NCBI RefSeq assembly: GCF_014195505.1
Contig: NZ_JACIBV010000001.1
Location: forward strand, 930,001 to 994,000
Source: Nonomuraea dietziae
GTDB lineage: Bacteria > Actinomycetota > Actinomycetes > Streptosporangiales > Streptosporangiaceae
Direction: 5' to 3'
DNA: 64,000 bases
How positions within the stretch are numbered: the stretch's first letter is position 1; every line of letters begins with the position of its first letter. This document shows positions 48,912 through 57,785 of this stretch, piece after piece. The notes beneath the pieces are model-generated. The model made no database searches. It saw nothing but the letters and a program-made list of their open reading frames with translations, and was not told where the DNA came from. The position numbers and the translations under genes are program-made.

Positions 48912-49589
48912 TCAGGGAGCGGGCAGGCGCGGCACGGCCGCCAGCAGGTCGCGGGTGTAGGGGTGCGCGGGCGTCTCCACCACCTGCCGGGTGGGGCCGT
49001 GCTCGACCACCCTGCCCTCCCGCATCACCGCGATCTCGTCGGCGACGTAGCGCACCACGGCCAGGTTGTGCGAGATGAACAGCATCGACAGCCCCAGCTC
49101 GGCCCTGAGGCCGCGCACGAGGTTGAGCACCGCGCCCTGCACGGACACGTCGAGGGCCGAGGTGATCTCGTCGGCCACCAGCAGTCTCGGCGAGGCGCCC
49201 AGCGCCCTGGCGATCGCCACGCGCTGCCGCATGCCGCCCGACAGCTCGCGCGGATAGCGGGAGGCCAGCTGCGGGGGCAGCGACACGAGGCCGAGCAGCC
49301 GCTCGACGTCCGCGGGCGTGGGACGGCGCAGCCCTTCGGCCACCGAGGCGCCGACGGTCATCCTGGGGTTCAGCGAGGCGTAGGGGTCCTGGAAGACCAT
49401 CTGCACGCCGTCGCCGTCGACGATCTCCCCCGTGTACGGCACCAGCCCGCTCACCGCTCGCGCCAGGGTGGACTTGCCCGACCCCGACTCGCCGACCAGG
49501 CCGACGATGCGGCCCTCGGGGACCTCCAGCGTGACGTCGTCCACGGCGGTGAACGCGCCGAACCTGACGGTCAGCCCTTTGATGATCAT
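48912..49589 (-). CDS. ABC transporter ATP-binding protein, DppF type
   Basis: A 225-residue ATPase, at the short end for DppF because the Cys-rich C-terminal tail is missing. Walker [19 protein letters not shown]-loop MVFQDPYASLNPRMTVGASV, signature ELSGGMRQRVAIARALGASP, Walker B LLVADEITSALDVSVQ (DEI-T in place of DEP-T) and FISHNLAVVRY (HN in place of HD) are present; HPYTRDLLAAVP is the terminal motif. ATG 49589 overlaps the stop of the fused permease-ATPase gene. Last gene of the minus-strand operon. Confidence 0.9.
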   Translation of the reverse strand: MIIKGLTVRFGAFTAVDDVTLEVPEGRIVGLVGESGSGKSTLARAVSGLVPYTGEIVDGDGVQMVFQDPYASLNPRMTVGASVAEGLRRPTPADVERLLGLVSLPPQLASRYPRELSGGMRQRVAIARALGASPRLLVADEITSALDVSVQGAVLNLVRGLRAELGLSMLFISHNLAVVRYVADEIAVMREGRVVEHGPTRQVVETPAHPYTRDLLAAVPRLPAP

Positions 49590-51394
49590 GATGCCTCCCA
49601 GCAGGCGACACGGTGCGCCTTGCCGTGCTCTTCCAGTGGCGGGCGCGTGGCCGTACAGCGGTCGGTGGACAGGGCGCAGCGCTCGGCGAACGCGCACCCC
49701 TCCCCCACCTCGGCCGGGCCGGGCTGACGGCCGGGGATGCTGGCCAGCGGGAGCGACCTGTCGGCCGACATGTCGGGCACCGAGGCGACCAGCGCGCGGG
49801 TGTAGGGGTGGGCGGCGCCCGAGACGAGCCTGTCGGCGGGCAGCTCCTCCACCACGCGGCCCGCGTACATGACCACCACCCTGTCGCACAGCGACCCGAC
49901 CACGGCCATGTCGTGCGAGATGAACAGCGTCGCCGCCGCGCTCTCCTCGGTGACCTCGCGCAGCAGGCGAAGGATCTCCCGCTGGACGGTGACGTCGAGG
50001 CCGGTGGTCGGCTCGTCGGCGATGATGAGCCTGGGCACGCCCATGAGTCCCATCGCGATGACCGCGCGCTGCCGCATCCCGCCTGACAGCTGGTGCGGGT
50101 GCTGCCTCGCCCTGCGGGCCGGTTCGGAGATGCGCACGTGGCCGAGCCTGTCGACGGCCCTTTGCCAGGCCTCGGCTCTGGTCGCCCCCTGGTGGACGGT
50201 GGCCACCTCGGCGAGCTGGCCGCCGACCTTGAGTGCGGGGTTGAGCGAGGCCATCGGGTCCTGGAAGACCATGGCCAGCGAGGTGCCGAGCAGTTTCCTG
50301 CGCTCGGTGGCCGGCAGCGCGTGGACGTCCTGCCCGTCGAGCAGGACGGGGCCGCCGCCGACCACGCCGGGATAGGGCACGAGGCCGCCGACGGCGTAGG
50401 CCGTCAGGCTCTTGCCGCTGCCCGACTCGCCGACCAGGCCGACGATCTCGCCAGGCCCCACGGTGAGCGACACCTCGCGCACCGGCGTGACGCCGCCGGG
50501 GAAGGTGACGGTGAGGTTCCTGACCTCCAGCACGGCCTCGGGGTCGGCCTCCCCTGCCTCCGGCGCCGGCGCGGCGGGCGCGGCGCCCTTCGGGACGGTG
50601 GAGCGAGTGGCGCTCTTGGCCAGCGCCTCGCCCATGAGGTTGAAGCCGAGCCCCGCCAGCACCACCATGAACGCCGGCCCGAGCGCGACCATCGGATTGA
50701 CGTAGATGCGCGCGAACCCGTCGAACAGCAGCCGTCCCCAGTCGTAGCCCGGCGCCTGCACGCCGAGGCCGAGGAAGGACATGCCCGCCAGGCCGACCAG
50801 GCTGGCCCCGATCATGACGGTCAGGTTGAGGATGAGGGGTTCGGCGATGTTCGGCAGCACGTGCCTGCGCACGATCGTCGCCTTCGAGACGCCCAGCATG
50901 CGGGCGGCGGCCACGAAGTCGGAGCCCGCGATGGAGGCGGCCAGCGTCTGGGTGAGCCTGGCGAAGGCGGGGGCGAGCGCCACGCCGATGCCGAGCACCG
51001 CGCCCCGCGCGCCGAGCCCCGCGACGACGGCGGTGAACATGGCCAGCAGCAGCCCTGGAAAGGCCACCAGCGCGCTGACCGTGGAGCTCACGAGCCGTCC
51101 GAGCCTGCGCGGCAGGACGGAGGGGAGGGTGCCGAGCACCACACCGATCGCCGCGCCGATGGCGGTGGCCAGCGCGGCCAGCAGCAGGGAGAGCCTGGCC
51201 GCCACGAGCACCCTGGCCAGGATGTCGCGGCCGAGGTTGTCGGTGCCCAGCGGGTGCGCGGCCGAGACGCCCTGCAACGCGGCGACGGGGTCGATCAGCT
51301 CGGCCCTGTCGCCCCAGATCGGGGGCCCTACGACGGCCAGCACGAGCATGAGCGCGACGATGGCCGCCCCTGCCAGACCTGAGGGGGTCCGCAT
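49586..51394 (-). CDS. Fused ABC permease (DppC) and ATP-binding protein (DppD)
   Basis: A 602-residue fusion. Residues about 1-290 form a DppC-type permease: HPLGTDNLGRDILARVLVAA, the EAA-loop segment FVAAARMLGVSKATIVRRHV, and MSFLGLGVQAPGYDWGRLLF. After a Pro/Ala-rich linker (APAAPAPEAGEADPEAVLEV, about 290-310), residues about 310-602 are a DppD ATPase: Walker [37 protein letters not shown], signature QLSGGMRQRAVIAMGLMGVP, Walker B LIIADEPTTGLDVTVQ, His loop FISHDMAVVG, and a Cys tail EGCAFAERCALSTDRC. Starts at ATG 51394 (AAGGAGA), sharing one base with the upstream permease stop. Confidence 0.92.
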   Translation of the reverse strand: MRTPSGLAGAAIVALMLVLAVVGPPIWGDRAELIDPVAALQGVSAAHPLGTDNLGRDILARVLVAARLSLLLAALATAIGAAIGVVLGTLPSVLPRRLGRLVSSTVSALVAFPGLLLAMFTAVVAGLGARGAVLGIGVALAPAFARLTQTLAASIAGSDFVAAARMLGVSKATIVRRHVLPNIAEPLILNLTVMIGASLVGLAGMSFLGLGVQAPGYDWGRLLFDGFARIYVNPMVALGPAFMVVLAGLGFNLMGEALAKSATRSTVPKGAAPAAPAPEAGEADPEAVLEVRNLTVTFPGGVTPVREVSLTVGPGEIVGLVGESGSGKSLTAYAVGGLVPYPGVVGGGPVLLDGQDVHALPATERRKLLGTSLAMVFQDPMASLNPALKVGGQLAEVATVHQGATRAEAWQRAVDRLGHVRISEPARRARQHPHQLSGGMRQRAVIAMGLMGVPRLIIADEPTTGLDVTVQREILRLLREVTEESAAATLFISHDMAVVGSLCDRVVVMYAGRVVEELPADRLVSGAAHPYTRALVASVPDMSADRSLPLASIPGRQPGPAEVGEGCAFAERCALSTDRCTATRPPLEEHGKAHRVACWEAS

Positions 51395-52326
51395 CAGCTC
51401 TCCTTGATGGTCGACTTGGGATCGAGCACGGCCAGCGCCAGGTCCACGGCGGTGTTCACGACGAGCACGATCGCCCCGTAGACGAGGATCACGCCCTGCG
51501 CGACGGGGAAGTCCTTCTGCGTGATCGCCTCGGTCATCCGCATGCCGAGTCCCGGCCACGCGAAGACGGACTCGACCAGCACGCTGCCCGCGATGAGGCC
51601 GCCGAGCAGCAGCCCTCCCGTGGTCAGCGTGGCGGTGAGCGCGTTGGGCAGCACGTGCCCGAGGTGGACCCGCGCGGCGGGCAGCCGCTTGGCCCTGGCC
51701 AGGCGGACGTAGTCCTTGCCCAGCTCGCGGGCCGTCTCGGCCCTGACGAGGCGGGCGATGAGCGCGGCGGGCCCGATGGACAGCGCGGCCACGGGCAGCA
51801 GGTACGACAGCGCTCCAGCCTTGCCCGCGGGGGGCAGCCAGCCGAGCACGACGGCGAAGACGACGACCAGCGCGATCGAGTAGAGGAACTCGGGGACCGC
51901 GACCGCGGCGCCCGTGCCGGTGGTGAAGCCCACCTCGGTGCCCCTGTTGCGGCCGTTCTCCGTGCGGATCGCGGCCCACAGCCCGAGCGGCACCCCCACC
52001 AGCAGCGACACCAGGGTCGCGAGGACGGCCAGCGACAGCGTGTTGGGCAGCCGGTCCATCACGATCTGGCCGACCGGCTCCCCGCTGAGGAAGGAGGTGC
52101 CGAAGTCGCCGGCGAGCACGCCCCCGACGTAGTCGAGGAACTGCCGGACCAGCGAGTCGTCCAGGCCCAGGGCGGCCCTGCGGGCGGCGATCAGGTCCGG
52201 AGGGGCCTGGGGGCCGAGGGCCGCCCTGACCGGGTCGCCCGGGATGAGGTGGATCATCGCGAACGTCGCGGCCATCAGGGCGGCCAGCCCCGCCGCGAAC
52301 CTGAGCAGGCGGCGCAGCACGAACAA
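51394..52326 (-). CDS. ABC transporter permease, DppB type
   Basis: A 310-residue permease with six helices: VLRRLLRFAAGLAALMAATF and HLIPGDPVRAALGPQAPPDL at the N-terminus, LGLDDSLVRQFLDYVGG in the first periplasmic part, and the EAA-loop KDYVRLARAKRLPAARVHLG toward the C-terminus. The initiator is TTG 52326 (GGCGAG six bases upstream) or GTG 52320. It lies 2 bp after the binding-protein stop. Forms the channel with the permease half of the fusion protein. Confidence 0.9.
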   Translation of the reverse strand: MFVLRRLLRFAAGLAALMAATFAMIHLIPGDPVRAALGPQAPPDLIAARRAALGLDDSLVRQFLDYVGGVLAGDFGTSFLSGEPVGQIVMDRLPNTLSLAVLATLVSLLVGVPLGLWAAIRTENGRNRGTEVGFTTGTGAAVAVPEFLYSIALVVVFAVVLGWLPPAGKAGALSYLLPVAALSIGPAALIARLVRAETARELGKDYVRLARAKRLPAARVHLGHVLPNALTATLTTGGLLLGGLIAGSVLVESVFAWPGLGMRMTEAITQKDFPVAQGVILVYGAIVLVVNTAVDLALAVLDPKSTIKES

Positions 52327-52328
52327 GG

Positions 52329-53912
52329 TCAGCTCGCCTTCGTCATACGGATCGAGCTCGGGATGACGAGGTAGGAGACGGTCTGGACGGTGGCGCCCTT
52401 CACCGCGACGACCGCGGTGTTCTCCACCACCGGCACCAGGTCGGCCGCCTCGAACAGGGCCGACTCCGCCGCCTCCCAGTCGGCGCAGCTGGCCGGCGCC
52501 GGCTTGCTGCCCGCCTTGGCGACCAGCTCGTTGTAGCGGGGGTTGTCCAGGTGCGCGAAGTTGGCGCCGTCAGGCGCGGCGGGGCCGCTCAGGAAGCCGA
52601 CGAGCTGGGACGGCAGCAGCACGCCGATCGGCAGCCAGACCACGTCCCAGTCCTGGGTGGCGTTGAGCGACTCGGCCAGCTTGGTGTCGATGACGCCGTT
52701 GAGCTTCACCTCAACGCCCGCCTTCTTCCACTCGGCGGCCAGGTACTCGGCCGCGGCCATGAAGGTCGGCCCCTTGGTCGTGACGAACAGGTAGCGCAGG
52801 GTGAGGCGCTTGCCGTCCTTCTGCCTGATCCCGTCGGGGCCCGGCTTCCAGCCGGCGGCCTCCAGGGCGGCGGAGGCCGCCTGGGGGTCGTGGGCCGGGA
52901 CGTGGCCGGTCACGCTGTCGCCCTTGCACGGCCGCGGCTCCATGACCAGGCTCGTGGCCTTGCGTCCTGTGCCGCCGCTCGCGATGCCCGCCAACTGCTG
53001 GAGGTTGAGGGCCTGGGTGAGCGCCTTGCGGACGGCGGGGTCCTTGGCGGGCCTGTCGTCGCCCTGGTGGTAGAAGAACTGGCCGTTGCCCATGGCGACG
53101 ACCAGCTTGGTGATCGAGGGGTCGGCCTCCACGCGCTGCCGGTCCGAGCCCGTCACGATGGTGGCGTTCACCCCTCCCGAGGCCAGCAGGTTGACCGCCG
53201 TCTGCTCGTTCGGGACGACCTTGAGCACCACCTTGGCAGGCAGCCCCGGCGTCTTGCCCGTGACGCCCTGCGGCCCCCAGGCGTAGTCCTGGCGCAGGGC
53301 GAAGGTGTAGTGGTCGCCCGAGACGGCCTCGGTGAGCTGGAACAGGCCCGAGCCCGAGGTCTGCCTGGCCAGCACCGAGCGGTCCTTGAGTCCCTTGCCG
53401 CAGACGATGTAGACGTCTCTGGCGCTCTCCAGGATGAAGGAGAACGGCTTGGGGGTGGCCAGCGTGACCGTGCCGGCGGCGTCGTCGGCCTTGGCGGTGA
53501 GGTCGGCGGGAATCAGCACGCCCCTGAGCGGCGACTTGCTGGCGGGGTCGGAGATGTGGTTGAAGTTGGCCGCCACGGTCGAGGGGGTGACGGGCGAGCC
53601 GTCGGCGCACGTGACGTTCTTGCGGAGGGTGAAGGTCACAGAGTCTGGTTTGACGTCCCATTTCTCGGCCAGCGAGGCCGCCAGGCCGCCGTCCGGCCTG
53701 GCCGCGACGAGGCTGTCGTAGGCGTAGCTCAGCACGGTGTTCGTCACCGACAGGACGGCGGTGGCGGGGTCGAGCACCCCTGGGTCCGCGGTGACGGTGC
53801 TGGTGTAGGTGGCGCCGGCTACGACGCCGCCGCCGGGAGTGGCCTGGCCGCCGCAGGAGGCGGTGAGCGCGGCCGTCGTGACGAGGACGGCCACCGACTT
53901 CGATGTGTTCAT
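52329..53912 (-). CDS. Peptide ABC transporter substrate-binding lipoprotein
   Basis: A 527-residue family-5 binding protein. Signal peptide with lipobox LTASC (Cys20), then GGQATPGGG. Typical segments are DPATAVLSVTNTVLSYAYDS, V-T-C-A-D-G-S-P-V-T-P-S-T-V-A-A-N-F, and RYLFVTTKGPTFMAAAEYLA. It is only distantly similar to the lipoprotein at 31215, so the two transporters should differ in ligand. CGGAG precedes ATG 53912. The gene is 86 bp downstream of PucR and begins the transporter part of the operon. Confidence 0.92.
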   Translation of the reverse strand: MNTSKSVAVLVTTAALTASCGGQATPGGGVVAGATYTSTVTADPGVLDPATAVLSVTNTVLSYAYDSLVAARPDGGLAASLAEKWDVKPDSVTFTLRKNVTCADGSPVTPSTVAANFNHISDPASKSPLRGVLIPADLTAKADDAAGTVTLATPKPFSFILESARDVYIVCGKGLKDRSVLARQTSGSGLFQLTEAVSGDHYTFALRQDYAWGPQGVTGKTPGLPAKVVLKVVPNEQTAVNLLASGGVNATIVTGSDRQRVEADPSITKLVVAMGNGQFFYHQGDDRPAKDPAVRKALTQALNLQQLAGIASGGTGRKATSLVMEPRPCKGDSVTGHVPAHDPQAASAALEAAGWKPGPDGIRQKDGKRLTLRYLFVTTKGPTFMAAAEYLAAEWKKAGVEVKLNGVIDTKLAESLNATQDWDVVWLPIGVLLPSQLVGFLSGPAAPDGANFAHLDNPRYNELVAKAGSKPAPASCADWEAAESALFEAADLVPVVENTAVVAVKGATVQTVSYLVIPSSIRMTKAS

Positions 53913-53998
53913 TCGGACTCCGGGGCTGTGGGGTGGCCCCACCCTCCCCTTTGCCCCTGCGCGATTCTTCGTGCGCCGCGACGAAAGGAACCGCCGGG

Positions 53999-55582
53999 CT
54001 AGTGCCGCTGTCCGAAGATCCGCATCATGAGCATGGCCGCCAGCCTGGCCTCGGGATCGGCCAGGTCGAGGCCGCTGATCTCGGTCAGCCTGCGCAGGCG
54101 GTACCTGAAGGTGTTGGAGTGCACGTGGACGGCGGCCGCCGCGGCGTTGACGTCGCCGAAGCTGTCGAGGTAGGCGCGCAGCGTCGCGGCCAGTTCGGTG
54201 CCGTGCTCGGCGTCGTAGCGCAGCAGGCGCTGGAAGGGGCCCGTCGGTGTCTGCTCCTCCGCGGCCGCGAGGTCACCGAGACGCAGCAGCAGCGCCTCGA
54301 AGTGGACGTCACTGTACCCGGCCACCTGCCCCGAGACCCCCCTGGAGCGCAGCACGCGCAGCGACCTGTCGGCGTCGGCCCTCGACCTGGCGACCTCGCC
54401 CAGGTCGGCCGCCAGCCTGCCCACACCGATGTTGGCGTTGTGGCGGGGGCCGACCCTGGACAGGAAGCTCTGCGCCACCCGCACCGCGCGAGCCTCCTCC
54501 TCTCCGCTGGCGTGCATCGGCAGGACGGCGTAGGCGACCGAGCCGACGAGCGCCGCCGCCGCCTTCGGGTGGATGGCGCCGACGTGCAGGGCCAGGGCGT
54601 CGCAGAAGCGCTGCCTGCTCGACTCGGACTGGGCCGCGTCGATCTGGTCGTCGGCCAGCTGGGCGGCCAGGACGCACAGCCGCTCGCTGGCGACGCCGAG
54701 CCTGCCCGCGGCCTCGGCCGCGTCCTTGCCGCCCTCCAGGACGGTGGACAGCAGGTCGGCCTGGAGCCGTCTGCGGGTGTCGGCGCCCACGCGCTGGCGC
54801 AGCAGGTGCAGCGCGACGATCTTGGCGGCGTCGATCAGCGCCCACTCGCGCTGCTTGCTGAGCGGCTCGCGCACCGCCGCCCAGATGGAGCCGAGGATCT
54901 CGTCGCCCGACCTGACCGCGATGGCCACGCGGGGCAGACTCTCGGTCAGGGGGATGTAGACGGGGCCGGGGTTCTGGTAGATCTTGCGGAACCAGCCCTG
55001 CTCGTCGAGCATCCGCTGGTAGCTCTCCGGCACCTGCCTGCCCAGCACGGTCGCGATCCTGCCGGGGTCGGCCTCGTCCTGGCGGCCGGAGAAGGCCAGC
55101 ACCCGCGAGGAGCGGTCTTCAATGGTGATGGGCGCGTCCAGCAGCGCGCACAGCGCGTTCGCCAGGGAGAACAGGTCGTCGGGCGGGCTCTGCCCCGCCT
55201 CGGTGAGGTCGCCCTCGGCCAGCAGCGAGCGCAGCAGCGCCGCCACCTGCGACCAGGAGGCGGCGCGGGTGAGGCCGAGGAGGGCGACCCCCGTCTCCAG
55301 CACCTTGGCGCGCACCCGCTCGTCCACCGCCACGGGCTGCTTGACCACGATGCCCGAGCCCGCCTTCGCGGCCTCGAGCAGGTCGCAGATGTGCTCGGCG
55401 CCCTCGACCCCCACGCCGAGCAGGATGCCACCCGAAGGCAGCATCAGCTCGTCGAGGGGGTCGTAGATGTGCACGCCCGTGACCTCGGTGTCGAGACCGC
55501 CGGGGGAGGCGGCCACATCGAGCACGGTGCTGCCCAGGTCGTCGAGGATGCGACGCAGACTGGCCCTCGGCCGGGTCGTCAT
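53999..55582 (-). CDS. PucR-family transcriptional regulator
   Basis: A 527-residue PucR-type regulator. The N-terminal PucR domain (about 1-120: SLRRILDDLGSTVLDVAASP, TEVTGVHIYDPLDELMLPSG) precedes a GAF/CdaR-like middle and a C-terminal PucR helix-turn-helix (GDVNAAAAAVHVHSNTFRYR). PucR proteins activate nearby catabolic genes in response to a substrate. It lies between the three serine hydrolases and the Dpp genes in the same direction, so it is the obvious regulator of this module. A -10 TATCGT six bases before ATG 55582 gives a leaderless start; ATG 55612 would add ten poorly supported residues. Confidence 0.9.
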   Translation of the reverse strand: MTTRPRASLRRILDDLGSTVLDVAASPGGLDTEVTGVHIYDPLDELMLPSGGILLGVGVEGAEHICDLLEAAKAGSGIVVKQPVAVDERVRAKVLETGVALLGLTRAASWSQVAALLRSLLAEGDLTEAGQSPPDDLFSLANALCALLDAPITIEDRSSRVLAFSGRQDEADPGRIATVLGRQVPESYQRMLDEQGWFRKIYQNPGPVYIPLTESLPRVAIAVRSGDEILGSIWAAVREPLSKQREWALIDAAKIVALHLLRQRVGADTRRRLQADLLSTVLEGGKDAAEAAGRLGVASERLCVLAAQLADDQIDAAQSESSRQRFCDALALHVGAIHPKAAAALVGSVAYAVLPMHASGEEEARAVRVAQSFLSRVGPRHNANIGVGRLAADLGEVARSRADADRSLRVLRSRGVSGQVAGYSDVHFEALLLRLGDLAAAEEQTPTGPFQRLLRYDAEHGTELAATLRAYLDSFGDVNAAAAAVHVHSNTFRYRLRRLTEISGLDLADPEARLAAMLMMRIFGQRH

Positions 55583-55588
55583 CTCCTC

Positions 55589-55594
55589 ACGATA
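55589..55594 (-). promoter_or_regulatory. -10 element of a leaderless promoter for the PucR gene
   Basis: On the minus strand TATCGT ends six bases before ATG 55582. It lets the regulator be transcribed separately from the upstream hydrolases. Confidence 0.5.
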
Positions 55595-55611
55595 ATGGAC
55601 GAAACCCGACA

Positions 55612-56460
55612 TCAGCCGCGCAGCTCGTCGACCGCCCTGCGGGCCGCCGCGCCGATCACGGCGTCCGCGGCGGGCAGGCGGTAGCCGAGCGAGCGCGGCC
55701 TGAGGTAGACCGCGACGGCGTAGCGGCCGCCGTCGGGGTACTCCACGACGCCCGCCTCGTTACGGATGCCGAAGATCGTGCCGGTCTTTCCCGACACCCG
55801 CACCTCGTCGCCGAAGCCCGACGACAGCCTGTGCGGCCAGATCTGCCTGCCCATGATCTGCCTGACCTCGGCGCACGCCTCGGCGGGTCCCGCCTCGTCG
55901 CGCCAGATCTTCGTCAGCAGCGTGGTGGTCTCACGCGGGGTGGAGGCCGAGGTCCTGACGGGGTCGAGCACCGACAGCGTGCGCAACGCGTCGGGATCGG
56001 CGTTCTCCAGTTCCTCCCACGTGCCCGCGCCCAGCTCGGTGAGCACGGAGCCGAGCAGCACGCGGCAGTCGCCGACCAGGCGCGTGTTCTTCAGCCCGAG
56101 CTCGGCGAGGGTGGCGTTGACCCGCTCCACCCCCACCCTCTCCAGCAGCGCGTCGGTGGCGGCGTTGTCGCTCATCGACATCATGAAGTGCGCCAGGTCG
56201 CGCAGCGACAACTCGATCTCGTCGGCGCAGCCGGAGGTGCCGATGCCGCCGTCGCGGTGCTCCATGGTCAGCGGCAGCCGCTCGGTCCTGCAGAGCAGGC
56301 CGTCGGCGGCCTGGCGGGCGTACTCCAGGACGATCGGGATCTTGAAGACGGAGGCGAGCACCACGGGATCGTCGGCCCCGTGGCACACCTCCTTCACTCC
56401 GTCGACCTCGCGGGCGTGCAGGAAGCCCTCCACGCCCGCGGCCTCGAACAGCTCACGCAC
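55612..56460 (-). CDS. Cytoplasmic class-A beta-lactamase-fold serine hydrolase
   Basis: A 282-residue penicillin-recognising protein without signal peptide. Ser37-x-x-Lys40 (ASVFKIPI), Ser97-Asp-Asn99 (SMSDNAATD) and Lys225-Thr-Gly227 (VSGKTGT) are the three class-A motifs. The omega-loop ExxLN motif that holds the deacylating Glu is not evident. An intracellular protein of this fold is more likely a peptidase or esterase than a resistance enzyme. Start GTG 56460 with AGGGCGG upstream; it overlaps the preceding hydrolase gene by 8 bp. It probably acts on D-amino-acid-containing peptides imported by the Dpp system. Confidence 0.88.
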   Translation of the reverse strand: MRELFEAAGVEGFLHAREVDGVKEVCHGADDPVVLASVFKIPIVLEYARQAADGLLCRTERLPLTMEHRDGGIGTSGCADEIELSLRDLAHFMMSMSDNAATDALLERVGVERVNATLAELGLKNTRLVGDCRVLLGSVLTELGAGTWEELENADPDALRTLSVLDPVRTSASTPRETTTLLTKIWRDEAGPAEACAEVRQIMGRQIWPHRLSSGFGDEVRVSGKTGTIFGIRNEAGVVEYPDGGRYAVAVYLRPRSLGYRLPAADAVIGAAARRAVDELRG

Positions 56461-57775
56461 GTGGCACCGCCCTGCCGTTGTGCAGGTAGGCGGCCCTGCC
56501 GCCCTCGAGCACGAAGGTGATCGGGAGGTGACCCCCCGACTCAGCCTCCACCGTGATGAAGGTCTGGCCCGACAGGTGCACGTACCTCTCGGTCCTCCGC
56601 TGGACGCCGGCCTTGGCCATGAACTCGCCGGGGATGGTGGTGACGTCGAGGCCGCCGTCGGCGGCCGTCACCTCCAGCACGGCGGAGGGGGCGCTGTAGG
56701 TGCCGATGTACGGCGCCGCGTCGACCTCCCGCCGCTGCTCGGGCGGGGTGGGCAGGGCGGGCACCGGCAGCCCGGTCAGCTCGCGGATGACCGGCAGGGC
56801 CAGCTCGTCGACCAGCCCGAGAAAGCCGCCGCCGTTGCCGCTCATCGCGAGCGTGACGTCGCTGCCCGGGATGATGCGCCAGAACGTGCTCTGCCCGATC
56901 GTGCCGCCGTCGTGGCCGATGACGGGCGCGCCCCAGTCGAACAGCTCGAAGCCGAGCCCCCACCGGTCGGCCATCAGACCGCCGACGCCGGGCACGTCCA
57001 CCTGAGGGGTGGTCATCGCGGCGATGGTCTCGGCCTTGAGCACGCCCTCGCCGCCGTTGAGGAACATCCGGCCGAAGCGGACCAGCTCGCGCGGGGCCAG
57101 ACACATCGTCGATCCCGCGGGAGCGTTGGAGCGCGGCATCTGCCAGTGGGGGTTCACCGCGTTGTCAGGCCCGACGTGCCCCGCCGAGGCGCGGAACAGG
57201 ATCGCCTCCTCCGGCAGCAGGCCCACGTGCGTGACGCCGAGCGGGTCCAGCAGCCGCTCGCGCATCGTCTCCTCCCAGGTGCCGCCGCCGAACCTGGCCG
57301 CCAGGGCGCCGAGCACGACGAAGCCGGAGTTGCAGTAGGAGAACAGCTCCCCTGGAGCGTGCGCCTGGCCCGCGTCGTGCAGGAACGCGATGTAGCGGTC
57401 GAGGCTGTCGTCGCCGCGGCCGGTGTCCTCGAACAGGTCGCCGGCGATGCCGCTGGTGTGGGTGAGCAGGTGCCTGACCGTCACCGTCTCGCTCACCTCG
57501 GGGTCGGCCACGGCGAACTCGGGCAGGTACGTGCGCACCGGCGTGTCGAGGTCGACCAGCCCCTCCTCGACCAGGCGCATCACCAGGGCGGAGGTCCAGA
57601 TCTTGGTCGTTGAGCCGACCTGGAACAGGCTGTCGGTGGTGGTCTCCACGCCCGTGTTCCTGTTGAGCACGCCGGTGGCGGCCTCGACGAGCTCCGTGCC
57701 GGTCCAGACCGCGATGGCGGCTCCCGGCACGTCGTGGCGGCGGGCGGCCTCGTCGAGACGCTTCTGCAGGTCCAT
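56453..57775 (-). CDS. Cytoplasmic class-C beta-lactamase/D-aminopeptidase-like serine hydrolase (copy 1)
   Basis: A 440-residue serine hydrolase. N-terminal catalytic domain (about 1-320) with Ser55-x-x-Lys58 (GSTTKIW), Tyr147-x-Asn149 (SYCNSGF) and a His-x-Gly equivalent (GHDGGTIGQ); a C-terminal beta-barrel domain (about 345-440) follows, as in D-aminopeptidases and related esterases. No signal peptide. GAGGAG precedes ATG 57775. It is closely similar in plan to the next hydrolase upstream (same RHLLTHTSGI, DTGRGDD and YCNSGF segments), so the pair arose by duplication. Substrate inferred: D-peptides or esters. Confidence 0.88.
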   Translation of the reverse strand: MDLQKRLDEAARRHDVPGAAIAVWTGTELVEAATGVLNRNTGVETTTDSLFQVGSTTKIWTSALVMRLVEEGLVDLDTPVRTYLPEFAVADPEVSETVTVRHLLTHTSGIAGDLFEDTGRGDDSLDRYIAFLHDAGQAHAPGELFSYCNSGFVVLGALAARFGGGTWEETMRERLLDPLGVTHVGLLPEEAILFRASAGHVGPDNAVNPHWQMPRSNAPAGSTMCLAPRELVRFGRMFLNGGEGVLKAETIAAMTTPQVDVPGVGGLMADRWGLGFELFDWGAPVIGHDGGTIGQSTFWRIIPGSDVTLAMSGNGGGFLGLVDELALPVIRELTGLPVPALPTPPEQRREVDAAPYIGTYSAPSAVLEVTAADGGLDVTTIPGEFMAKAGVQRRTERYVHLSGQTFITVEAESGGHLPITFVLEGGRAAYLHNGRAVPRA

Positions 57776-57785
57776 GTCGCGCTCC

